From Colius striatus (taxonomy: Eukaryota > Chordata > Aves > Coliiformes > Coliidae), in the NCBI RefSeq assembly GCF_028858725.1, contig NC_084763.1, positions 54,506,152 to 54,570,151 of the forward strand: a DNA stretch of 64,000 nucleotides, read 5' to 3'. Every line of letters begins with the position of its first letter. Positions within the stretch are counted from its first letter, which is position 1. The notes under the pieces were generated by a model. It made no database searches. It saw only the letters and a program-made list of their open reading frames with translations, and was not told where the DNA came from. Made by a program: the position numbers and the translations under genes. This document shows, piece after piece, positions 12,571-24,600 of this stretch.

Positions 12571-12665
12571 ATGCGGGCTGTCATCGCCTTGGCCGCGGCG
12601 CTGGGCAGCCTGCTGCTCGGCGGCTGCCTCCTGCGCCTGGGCGGCCAGCAGCCCCTCCGCGCCAG
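12571..12665 (+). CDS. ST8SIA6: ST8SIA6 coding exon 1: start codon and signal anchor
   Basis: This exon encodes residues 1-31 plus two bases of codon 32. The ATG sits in GCACCATGC, with A at -3, and opens a peptide with one Arg and then a long Ala/Leu/Gly run, the expected uncleaved signal anchor of a type II Golgi enzyme. The cytosolic tail is only about two residues, similar to the mammalian protein, which starts MRPGG. The exon ends GCCAG|GTAAGG. No in-frame ATG lies closer upstream that would extend the anchor sensibly. Confidence 0.9.
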
Positions 12666-15600
12666 GTAAGGCGGCCGGGGGGCCTCGCCCGCCGCGGCGG
12701 AGCTGCGGGGCGGGAGAGCCTGGAGCCGGCTGGGGAGGAAGGAGCGGGACGCGGCCAGCCCCCCGCTGCCGGCAGAGGGGCGCGGCGGAGCGCGGTGCGG
12801 TGTCCCCCGACGCCGGCCGGCTCGGCTCGGTTGTTAGCGGCGTGTGAACGATTCGTGGGGAGGACACCGGCGCCGCTGACGCCCGGTGATGTCTAATCGT
12901 GGTTTTGACAACTTTGTTTTCCCGTCTTGCTTGCCAGGGGCTGGGAGGAGGACGCAGGAGTAGCTACTGTCACACCGAAAGTGGTGCGAGCCCTCAGGTC
13001 CCCCCTGCCGTCCCTTCCTCAAACCGAGAACAGGTACGGGCTGCCCGCCTTCAGTTACCGGTAGCGTGGGTCCGTGTGGAAGGGTCGACAGAAGCAGAAA
13101 TTTGCCCGCACTCCAGTTCATTCTTCCTTTTGTTTTGGCAGCTTAATCCACGAGAGCGCTAGAAACTTACTAAGCTTGAGAAATTGACAATTCACGTTCA
13201 CCGTAATAAATTGTTCTCTCATAGGCCCTCTCACTCTGCCGTTGGTTTTGAGCCCAATAAAATGTTGTGTATAGCAGCTTTGTTAACATACAATGCAAAA
13301 AGTCCTTGCTGAATGGCATGCTCCAGGTATCTTTTATTCTGCTTTCCAGGAAGGTGGAGCTGAGTGATGTCTTTACTATGTTTGTGATGTGTATTTAGCT
13401 AAAAAATATAGATTTTTTTCCCTTTAAAATCCATAGGATGAAGGCAAGACATATGAAGCCTTTTTTCATGTTGTGCAGCGTCTTATTTCTTGGGAACCTT
13501 TTCACTTGATCTCGTGTCTTGGTGTTTTAGATCAGTGTAGATCTTTGCTTTACAACCAGTTATTTTATACTGTGAAGTTTAATGTGAAAATAGTTGGTAA
13601 AAGTGGCTGTGAAATGAGTAGTGTCTTACTTGCAGGCTTCACTATTAACAGCTGTGGCTTTGTGCTCTTGAGTCTTCACACACTAGGAAAACTAATAGTG
13701 CAGAAGAGGGAGGTGGAATCCACACGAAATACTACTATGTAAGAAGTAGTTTGCAAACGTTTTTGCAATTCTCTTTTACTTTATATAATCTCATTAACAT
13801 TGCAGTTCTGATGATTATTGTATGTTAATATGTATTGTGGTCAAAAACACATGAGAAAAATTAGAAAGAACTGGGGAATTGGGTCTTTAAGGGAGCCGTG
13901 GTGTCCTGGTTGTACTGAAGTCAGTGGTAACAATGCAGTTTACATTACTGAGGCTTCCATCTCACCCAATCTAGCTGAATTTGAGGCTGAAACAATGTAT
14001 ACTTTCCCTATGTGAATGCAAGTGATGTTAGTCATAGTAACCATTGCCGTGTCTATCAATAGGTTTCTTACAGGTTTCCTATGAGAGACCCTTGTGTTCC
14101 CTGCCCCAAAATTTAGACCTTTCACAAGGTGTGAGTTTATAACATCTGTCAAAATTAGAGTGAACAAAAGGAACGGGAACATTCGCAGATTGTGCAATTA
14201 TGTGTTTCTAGCCTGCTTCTCTTTCCTGTGCTCATTTTTTCCCTTTCTGCCTTTTTTCTCTTCCTTCCCCCTCCTTACAATTTATTGGGTTTGCAGTATG
14301 TACTCTGTTCTACTTTGGGCTTTGTAGCTGTCACTCCATTATTCTCTCCACTCTGTTTTGTGTTATGTCTGTGGTTCCCCCCTGCCTTGTCTTCTCATAC
14401 TCTTCCTTTTCCCTGCTAGTTTCTGAGCTGCAATCTCCTTCCACTCAGCTCTGTGTGCTAATCCATGGAGTCAAATTGACTAGAAATGCTGGCAGAGGGC
14501 ACTTCAGAGAACAGTCTAGCTACTTCCCATCTGCTGTTAGTACACTCACAACTGGAGCAAAGAAAGTGGAAGCAACACAGACTAAAGAAGGCTGAAAATC
14601 CATGGCATGTATGGGCAGTTTTTAATCTCTGTAATAAGGCAAGCGAGCACGAGATTTTAAATACATCTTTTTCCTTAATCTACTCAGAGGATTTTGGCAC
14701 CAATTTAGAGCTAGTGTTGATCAACCTGGAATTGTATTTCTGTGTGACTGAGCGCAAAAGTGTGACAAGTAAATTACTTGTCAAAGAAAGTTTCACTTCA
14801 CACTTGCTCCTATGACCGTAGTATCTTTGGAAGGATGGCTTGCTGGCTGAACCCAGGAAAGGATGTTCTTTCTCACCTCAGTGACTATGCTTCTGACAGT
14901 TTATGGTGCATGTTTGGCCTATGAGGAAGGAGAGAGAGCTGCTGGTCTGACCGGGAGCTGTTACTTAATCCAGAGAGCAGCTGGAGTGGGCAAGGAGCCG
15001 TGCTGGGAGGGCTTTGATCCACGCAGCAGCTGGACTGGGCCTGTCAGAGGGCCATGCTGGAGAGATTTGATACAGAGAGCATCTGGACTCTTTGAGGAGG
15101 TTCAGACCCATCCCTCAGTGATGGAGATGGATGGTCTGGTCAATAGGAATTAGATTCTGGTTTGCAGTGGGGTTTTGCTGCAGTATCCATGAGGATAGCA
15201 AAAGCACAGAAGAGTCACTCATCGAAATAGGTTGTACAGGGGTGAGTGAATTTTTGAAACAGATGAGGCTGTGTTGTTTTGCTGATGCATAGAACTAGAC
15301 TTCCCAAAGTATGGTTCTCCTCAAATACCCCGATGGTTTGAATAGCAGCACGTGTATAGTCAGGTGAGACTCTGATCTCTTCATCAGTCTGATACATTGT
15401 CAGGGTTTAGTGAGGAGCCACTTTTACTTGGAAAGAGGGGGAGGGGGTTGCAGTGCAGGCCTGGTAAAGGATTCTCAGACTTTACCCTGGCTCTGGGGTT
15501 TGGACCCACCTCTGGACCTTAAGGATGGGAATTGGAAGTGTGTAGAAGGGAGATGGAAGGAAAGGGCAAGATGGAGGTGACCACACAGACCCTGCAGCCA

Positions 15601-18600
15601 GGAACAGACCAAAAGAGCAATGCCAGACCAGAGACAGCCTTGCAGCCCACAATGAGAACCAGAGACCCCGTGACAGAGGGAATGAGAGCTGGAGATTCTG
15701 AGTACAGAGGGAGAGAGCAGTTTAGACCCCAACCTGGAGAAGATGAACTTGGGTTGCAGCGGCCCGTGCAGGGCTGCTTGATGTGTGGGAGACCCCGAGC
15801 TGGAGCAATTAAGCAGCATAAAGCAGCAATTAAGCCTTCCCTGTCCTTCAGGAGTTCTGAAGTCTGTGGCACTTGAGTCTAATCGTGGTCTTTTGTCCCT
15901 GGATGGGCCTAAACCATGACATACATTTGTCTGGAAAGCTAAGGTTTTCTCACCAACTCACCTCAGCAGGATGATCTGGGAAAGTAAAAAGCGCACTGTC
16001 CTTGAACTCTAAATAAAAGTCACCTAGACAATCTTTGGGATCGCAAGCTAATCTTTCTTCTTATCATGATTTCCTTTACTGTTAAAGGCATGTTTGTAAC
16101 CAGACATCTCCTGAAGAACCTCTGAGGCCCTATTATTCTGTTGCCTCACAATATTGAGAGCTAATCTATTCTTTTACTTGGAGTAATTCTTTTAAAAGGA
16201 TGAAACTGAAGGATGAAAGGATAAAAAGCAGGGGATTGGTTCAGACTGTCATAGATATTTAGGCAGCTATTATGTGCAGCAATGTTTAATTAGATGGTGA
16301 CCAGACACCTAAAGTTCTCTGAAGATCAATGCCTTGGTAAATAACCTTGAAGAAGTGGTTTGTCTCTACATGACATTTCTTACCACTTTTTCTTGTTAAG
16401 CGTTAAATAACTCATACAACATGACTGCCTCTACAATGTACTTTTTGGGCTTTGTCCTGAGTTTATTTCAAAGCTTACCATGCCTGTTAGTAAGTTCCTA
16501 CAAGGGAAGTGAAAATAGTTTTCTCAAGCATTATTTGTATATACTTCACATACAAGTACTAACAAGACAGGAGTACACTGAAGAACTGACCACCACTACT
16601 GTTACTGTTTGTGTCGACAAGTTTAAGGCATTTGCTTACTGTTTCCATAACTTACTCTCTGCCTTCTCAGGTCCAAGGCAGGCACAGTGTAGAGGCTGTT
16701 GGGGTAATTGGATGGTCGGTGGGAGGAAGTGATTGAGGAACTATGAGTAAACAACTTAGTATTAATACAGTGTTCTGTAGTGTTGGTTTCTCCAGCTCCT
16801 CTCTCTGCAGTAGATCTTTATCCAGGCCTAGGGAATAAACAACTGTACTTAATTAACTGTGCTACAGAGACCTGTACATTCTGTCTTCTGTCAAAATGTT
16901 GCATTCTGACAGGCAGAAGGGAAGAAGAGACAGGCTATTACCATGATTATGAACAGTAGCTTAGTATATTGCACAAATAATTCTCTATAGTTTCGATTAG
17001 TCAGCACTGGTGGCCACTTCACTAATTTTACTTCCCTCTTAGTCTTTTTTTTCCCTTCATTCCTGAGTGATCCATGCAGCCATATTCTAGGAGTACATTT
17101 CTAACACATGCCTCGTGTATTAGTTCTGCCTAAATGAATAGGTTTGCAGTTGAAAGCTGCTGCCAGGACACGTTTATGTTCTGACAGCAATGAAGGGTTT
17201 CCCAACCTCTTTCTGTTTACTTGGTCCAAGTGAAACTGCTCTGTCATTCTGTCTGTCGTGTACTATTGTAACATCATCTTAGTTTAAGTGCCTTATTCTT
17301 TTCACTTTACCCACCATGAGGCTTGGGATGTTGCCTACCATGTTACCTGTCATGCACTTGATGGAGTTCATAAATAAAAGGTATCCGATCTTACGTACCT
17401 CTGATGAACGTGCTGGAACATCTTCCAAATAATTTCAAAATGCAGCTTAAAGACCTGAATTAACATTCCTTAGATAAGCAAAACCTCCATGGAAACTTGA
17501 ACAAGGATAGTAGGATTGGTGTCTTTCACAGTTTCTGTGATTAATGTTTCAAGACAAATTCTTACTCCTATGGTTTGATAAAGCCATTTTTATAGTCCAT
17601 TTCACTAAGCATTTAAGTTGTGTATTGCCTTATTAATCAAAGTGTTTTGAACCTTAAAAATGTCACCACATTCTTATAATCTGATTCATTCAAAATAATG
17701 TCAAAGACAGCACTTGAAAGCACCCTTCCTAGGGAAGTATGGAGTACGTGTTTTAATAGTATTCAACTAACAGACAACGAGATTCAAGTATAAATTGGTC
17801 TCATCAAGGGAGAGATTAAGAAAGAAGGTATATGCAATCTGAATAGTGTCATTCAGTGCTGCTTTGGTAGGAGGATATAAATGTTCAGTTTTGCATGCAG
17901 ATGTTACCTTTTAGCTGGAGATGCTCAGCTGGAACAAAGTTCAGAGATCCTGTGCTGCTTCAGGCAGACAAGACCAGAAAGCCACAGGAAAATTGCTGCT
18001 GGGTACAGAGTGAGTAAAGCCAATGAGTGGAATTTTTTGCTATGTTCAACTCTTGCTGAAGTTAGGGGTTAAATTCTTGTTAGTTTCAGTGCTGCCAGAC
18101 AGTCCAGTTCTGAGCTCTTTTGAAAATCTCCCCCCTCATTCTTTCATTTGTTTCTACCTGATTGTGTGGGAATTCCAGAGGATCCTGATCTTTATGTTAT
18201 GGTGTAATTCACTGCACTGTATTTCCTTTTTCCACATGCTTTATTTTTTTACCCACTGCCATTCATCCTTTTTTCACCCATCGTATGCCCATCCATTTTT
18301 CTACTCTCATTACTGTTTGGGATTGAGTTTGGCTTTGGTTTAAAAGGGCTTCCCTTTTCTTTCCCACCCTGTACCACCGCTCCCCTAGGACTCCGTGTTA
18401 ACTGAGGTACCTTTCTGTCCAGTGATTCCCCTCACTAAGGTTCCCTCAGAACAGAATGTATAGATGCAGAAGAAAAGGACATGTGGGCTTTTCATATATT
18501 TCCTCTATTTCTTATTCTAAAAGTGGGTTCAATTCTTGTCATAAAGAATTTCACAGTTTAAAGAACTACTGAATTCCTCAGAGCAAGATATAGAATAACG

Positions 18601-21600
18601 ACATGTTGATAAATATGGCACATGGTCTTAATCTACTGTGTATTTATTAAAGTACAGATGGTGTACTTTCTGAGTTCCTAGAATTACCATAGGAAGTATG
18701 TGGTCCTCAAGCTGTTCCTATATGATTAAAAAAACCCAACAGGGTGGGTTTTTTTCAGATTTTGGCCAGTGAGGTTGGCTTTGAGAACATCGAGACCCTG
18801 AGGGAAATGCAGCAAAAATGTCTTTGTTTCATCAGTTTTACAAGTTCAAGCCAACAGAACATAGCGATTTTTTCCACTTCAAGTTTTCGTCTAGCTTGAG
18901 AGTTAGCAAAAGTAGTTGAATGTAGCCTGGTATATGTGGTGTTAGACGTGTTATCTAATTTCATTGCAGATATTTTAGTGCAGTTCTAATTATTGGACAA
19001 AGACTGTCATCGACTAGGTCAGGTAAATTCATTTAGTGATAAATGTTGCCTTAAGCATAATTGTCTTAAGTGATCAGAAATGTAATCTGAGTCTAATGTC
19101 TGCTAAACTCTGCAATGAATAATGCAGTAGAAGTCTGGACTGTCCCTTGCACACCCTTTTTATCTGAATGCAAGGGTCTTTCACTTATGTGAAGCAGAGG
19201 CCACTCTGACAGTGAAACGGGTTCAGAAATTTAACTCTTAGTGGAATGAGTCATTGTTTTGCATGTCTTGCAAATAAACTGGTTTATTTTTCTTTCTTTT
19301 TGCACCATAGAAAGAGCATTGTATAAACTTTGTGTGGAAGAAGGCACAGAAAGAGCATTTTGGTGATGTGCCTTGTGCCTGCATTGTATAGATCAAGAAG
19401 TTGGATTAAAATTGGTGTCTGGTTTTCCCCACAGTTATGCCATTTTCACCAGCCTTTACACGTGTCATGAAAAAGCAGGGAAAGACTCTTTATTCCATTT
19501 TTTTCTCCCCTTGATGGCTGTAAAAGTGACTGTCAGGATTTAATGAACAAAACAGAACAGGGATTTCTTTTGCTCATTGTTTTAACTGACTTCTTCCTTT
19601 TTGAAATTTTCAAGTCTTCAAAATAAAAAGCAATTACATATTAAAGAATGAGGTGACTTGCTTCAGTTGATCTCACTGTTATGAATTTAAAAAGACTAAA
19701 AGTCTGTTGAGTGAAGCTTGTATTTGGTTGAGAGGATATTTATTCATTGCCCCACTGATCTCAGGACATAAATGAATAGGAAACTGTAAAGACCTTGGAT
19801 TGATTCTCTGTCCAAATTTCAAACCTACTTGTGAAAGAATGTTGGCTCTGATGATGCCTGTAAATGCACCTCACATGAAGCTGATCAAACCTAACTGCCT
19901 CCTTTGACTTGGTCTTCCTGGCAGGCTCTGTGGATTAAAGAAGGTCTCCTCTGGCCAGCTGTAGCTCAGAAGGGCTAGGGCTACTTCTTAAATCTTGATT
20001 TTTAGTTGTAGTGACAGACTTATTTGCAGCAATTGCATGCACCTGACTTATAATATCAATAGTTTTGGTATTTAAGGTTCTGTTTATGCAGCTAGGCTTT
20101 GCCTGTAGCTATCTCTTTTACTGTAAGCTGCAGCTGCAGAAGTCATTTGAGCTTACTGAGTTAAAGACAAGGGAGACAGGAAACATGATTTAGTGCTAAT
20201 TAAGTTTGTTTGGGAACTAGTGTTGGGTTCTTTTGTGAAAGGACCACCTGGTTCTTGGGTGCAGATGGTACTATTCAGACCAAGCTGCAATAAACCTGTA
20301 AATGGTGTAAGAAGAATATTTACTGGCACTTAACAATGTAAGATCTGGTATTTGCTCTGAACTATGTCCTCTGAGAGACTTCTGCCGTCATATTTGTGTG
20401 TCACTTGTTAAAAAAGAATGAGATAAGGAGCTGTATGCAATATCAGCCAAGGAGTTTTTGGTAGGTACTGCCGAGGTATCTATTAAAATCACTGCAGTAC
20501 TGTAAGGACAGAGGTTTGCTTTCTATTGTCTTACCATTGCCCTCAACATGAGGCACACAGGCTGTGAACTTCCTAAGGGGCACTGAGTGTATATGGGGAA
20601 GAAGTTCCTGATGGTGGTAAGAAAGGAAGAGAGACCTGACTTCTGTCCTCTGCAGCCTATGTCCTGGGTGAATTGCTCCTACAGGATGACTGATTCACTA
20701 GATAATTCGTGGGTAATGGAAAGAGAAGGAAAAGCACTTTGTTCCTTTTCCCTCCCTGTCATAGCTACAAACATATCAGTCAGTTAAGTAGCAGCCATAA
20801 GCAAGGCTTCTTTTCTGCTCTTCTTGAATCAATATTCTTATTTGAGTTGCTTACAACTTTAGCTGTTTAAGAGGAGAAAGCTCAAGGGGGACCTTATCAA
20901 CACCAGAAGTGAGGGTGCAAAGAGAGTGGAGCCCAGGGACAGGATCAGGGGCAACGGGCACAAACCGAAATACAGGAGGTTCCCTCTGAACATCAGGAAA
21001 GAATTTTCCTTTGTGAGGGTGATTGAGCAATGTCAAAGATTGTCCAGGGACGTTGTGGAGTCTCTGCTCTCAAAAGCCATCTGAATGCAGTCCTGAGCAA
21101 CTGGCTGTAGGTGGCCCTGCGTGGGCAGGAGGCTGGACCAGATGACTTCCAGAGGCGCCTTCCAATCTCAGCCCCTCTGTGATTCTGTGAGTTAAAATGC
21201 CATCTTTCCCAAGTAAGAGCTTCTAAATCATTTTGTTGATAAGTGGTCTCTGTGGTTTAATGGATGAAGGCAATGGAGCTTTGAACTTTGTGAATGGAAT
21301 GGTGGTTCAGGAGCAGAGCACATTGGGTACAAAGCAGGAAGACTCTTTGCATATGAATGCCTCTATAGTTGGTGGCTTGGCTGTTCTGTATTTCTAAGAA
21401 CAGCATGAGTTCTGTTCACTGCGGCAGCTCACACCCAGGAGTGAATGACACAGCATCTATATCTTCTGTATTTCTGGTTTCTTTGGACAAATAGGTTGCA
21501 ATGTATAAGTACTCCATAAGTAGTGAGTCAGTGAAAAGAACCCAAAAGGAATGGGATGGAGGGAGAGGAGATGGTGAGGAGCAAGGAAAATAAAAAAGCT

Positions 21601-24600
21601 ATAGGAAAAAACCCCTTGATAGTAAATGGGAATATACACAGCAGAAGGTTGATAACAGAAGAGAGTGACTGTATGAGATTGAACCTAGAATCATGGTGAA
21701 CCAAGGTGAACAGAATAAAACTTTGATTTCTCAGTCATTTACCAGTTTACAGCTCAATCTTCTACTGGGACTGTCAGGGCAAGGGAACCACACAGAAATC
21801 TGGTGAAAATAAGACAAGAGGAATTAAAGATCACTGTCTGGCACTTGTCTTGGTTCCTTTTGCAAATATTTATTCTCACTGTGTAAATAAAGAATAAACA
21901 AGGGAGGAAGTAGTAATCTCGAGTCAATACATTAAGATCCAAATAAAAAGATCCACTTCACCTGTGGTGTGTCCCTGTACATATTATCTTGGCTCTTAAT
22001 ATTGCATTTTATCAACAATGTGAGGAAACCACATCTGCTAAATAATTTTCTGGTGAATATTTTAAGTATCTTCAAAACATAATATTCAAGAGACTTGCCA
22101 TTGATTTTCTTTTTAATTACATTTTCTGATTACCGTGGAAAGCAGAAAATATGATACAGACTATGAAATAACATCACTTTAAAGGATCAAATATTTTCTA
22201 GTCACTATCAGTAAACTCTTTTGTACAAGAGCTTTGCAATAGAAATCAATGAGATTTCTTTGGTAATGTTTTGAACCGTTATTAATCTTATTGTCACAGC
22301 AAAGTAAACACGACAGCATTGTCAGAATGTGTTCTCTTTTTAAAAGTTTGTTGCTTTTTTCTCCTTCCCACCCTTTTTAACAGAACAACTGTTAATAAAA
22401 ATGGAATTTACCAGATTGAACAGGCTTCCAAATGTAAGGCAATTCAGGACAGCATTTTGTCATCATCGATCAAGAAGAAAAGGTAGGTGTTAGCTGTGCT
22501 TTCTGCTTTGTTTGTTTGAAATAGAAAGATTGTCCTCTTTTACATAATTCTCAGTTATATTAATGTAGAGCTATGGAACAGGAAACTGAAATTGTTCAGC
22601 CAATGTTTGCCTGCATTTTTTCTTTCCCGTGAATTTGATTTATCTGAGGTGGATTTGGGTGTTTTTTTATAAGGCAATGAGATTTCTGTTTGCCAGTTAG
22701 CAGCATTTTATTCCAAGGTTGAACAGAATCTGTGAGGTATCATTTCATTCTGGTCTTTTTTTCCTGATTGGTGAACATTCCTGCTACGAGCAACCTCAGT
22801 TAATGGATTCTTTTCAGCATATTCATTAGAGGGAGGGGGGAAATGCATCTGTATAAAAACTTGCCAATTAATTACACTCATTATAATAACTAGTCCACAG
22901 GAAAGTAATAATTCAATTTTACATACATTGAAAAACTCCCCAAATGAATTTTGGGTTTCAACCTGCTGTTCTGCAAAAAAAGATCTTTGATATCAGCTCT
23001 GCTAAAATTCCTTGCCACTTTTTAAAGTGAAAATGGGAGAAGCAGCCAATTGCTTTTGATGTGTAACATTTTGTTTGTATGACTACAGCAAGAAATAAAA
23101 CATTGTAAATAGCATAGACTTTCCATTAGAACTGAGTTCCAGCTTGAAATTAATTATATGCCATGGTATCTTTTATTTTTTTACCCCCCTCCATTTGTGA
23201 AGAGAAATGGCATGAGAAACAAGAGCTCTGCTAAAAAGAATTGTGGTCCTTTCCCCATTCAAAGAACTGTAGCAAGTCAATTTTTTCCTTAACAACAAAT
23301 TAACTCATGATTTTAAAACTTCTCCTGCCTTTGTTGAATTTTTTGAGCTGTCATCTGTTTTTAAGTCACCATATACTCAACATTCTTTCATCTTTGCTCT
23401 TTTGATTCTTCCTTTTGCTTCTCTATAACCTCTTGTCCCAGCAATATTCTACCTCATCAGCAACACTATCATTGAAGTTTTTACTTTAAGCGCTACGATA
23501 CTGATGAGCTGCTAGTGAGAGCTGGAACAGAGAATGGCACACAGAGGTCATAGAATACAACTGACTGAAAACTTGAGTGATTGACACCAGTCACTGTATT
23601 GCCTCCAAAATCCAGTTACAGAAATAGAAATGCTGCTTTTTATCCCCTGTGTTGTGAAGTTGTACAGGCTGCAGCAATACAGATGTGCACTTCGTAGTTT
23701 TGGAGCTGAGATTGTAAGGAAACTGTATGAAGTGTGAGACCTTTATTCTGTGGCTAAAGGGAAAGGAGCTGTACCATTTAATGAGGCAGAAGATGAACTG
23801 TGCAGATGGGAAGATTAACTGTTGCTTGGAACAAAGGATTGTTTTGTACCACAAAATTTGCAACTCCTTGCCTTTTGCTAAGAGGAACTGCAGGGATCTG
23901 TGTTGCTTTTTCAAGGTGTGGTCCACAGACGTGGTGTATAAGGGCTTTATGTTGCAGTTGTAGACTTTCAGGGACATTCTGGACACTTACCTCTAAAGTT
24001 GGCAGAAAGGGAAGAAAATTACTAGTTTAAAGCTTGTCAAATGATCTGATAGTAAAAAATGCTATGTAAGTGGGAAGTTATTGTCATAGCAGGTATGTGC
24101 TGGTGGTGATAAAGAGCCTGGAATGCTGAGTCTTGTTGGCAGTTTGCCATTTTCATTCTAGAGCAAGCCCTGTACACACTCTCCTGAGGGCTTTAAAATC
24201 TGATACTTGCTTTCATAGTATTAAAGTGTCCAAAGGTGAAAGTGATCCTCCTTTTCTCTTGCATTTCCTGATACTGTTTTTCTTTTCTTTTCTTTGTTTG
24301 TTGGTTGAACATAAGCTGCCAAGTAGAAATATTGCCCTTTTTCACAAATGCTGCTCAATTTTCCTTCTAATTCAAATAGGGTTTTGTCCAGTGAGTGTTT
24401 AGTTTTAGCAAGTAAGCAGTGGGACTGCATCTTTCTCTCCCTTCTGACATTTTACTTATTGTCTCCCTACTATCTCAACACTTCTGTCCTTGCTCTTGTT
24501 CTTTAGATATCTGCCAAAAATTAGAAGATACTTATACTTTGCCTTGACTGTGCATAATGATTGCACCTTAGCCACTGCAGTTAATGTAGAAGGTCACTGT

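Larger units (their letters stand above)
11985..12900 (+). promoter_or_regulatory. ST8SIA6: CpG island and promoter region of ST8SIA6
   Basis: Base composition switches abruptly from AT-rich DNA to a GC-rich, CpG-dense block that surrounds exon 1. It contains GC boxes such as GGGGCGG (about 12457 and 12529). This is the only such block in the window and marks a vertebrate CpG-island promoter. Limits are approximate. Confidence 0.85.
13034..22383 (+). other. Intron 2 of ST8SIA6 (9.35 kb)
   Basis: Between GTACGG and the acceptor at 22383. It holds a short tandem repeat (14968-15090), a solo LTR (15398-15921) and a forward CR1 (20861-21190). The rest is AT-rich with no supported exon. Confidence 0.85.

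Noticed and set aside
12349..12867. 172-residue minus-strand ORF across the CpG island
   Set aside because: GC-rich DNA lacks stops by composition. The product is low-complexity Ala/Pro/Arg with no recognisable domain, and it overlaps exon 1 in antisense.
15475..15876. Three overlapping ORFs of about 115 residues on both strands
   Set aside because: All lie inside the solo LTR; their openness reflects composition and they resemble no retroviral protein.
23591..23986. 131-residue minus-strand ORF in intron 3
   Set aside because: Antisense, intronic, no domain, no conserved pattern; treated as chance.
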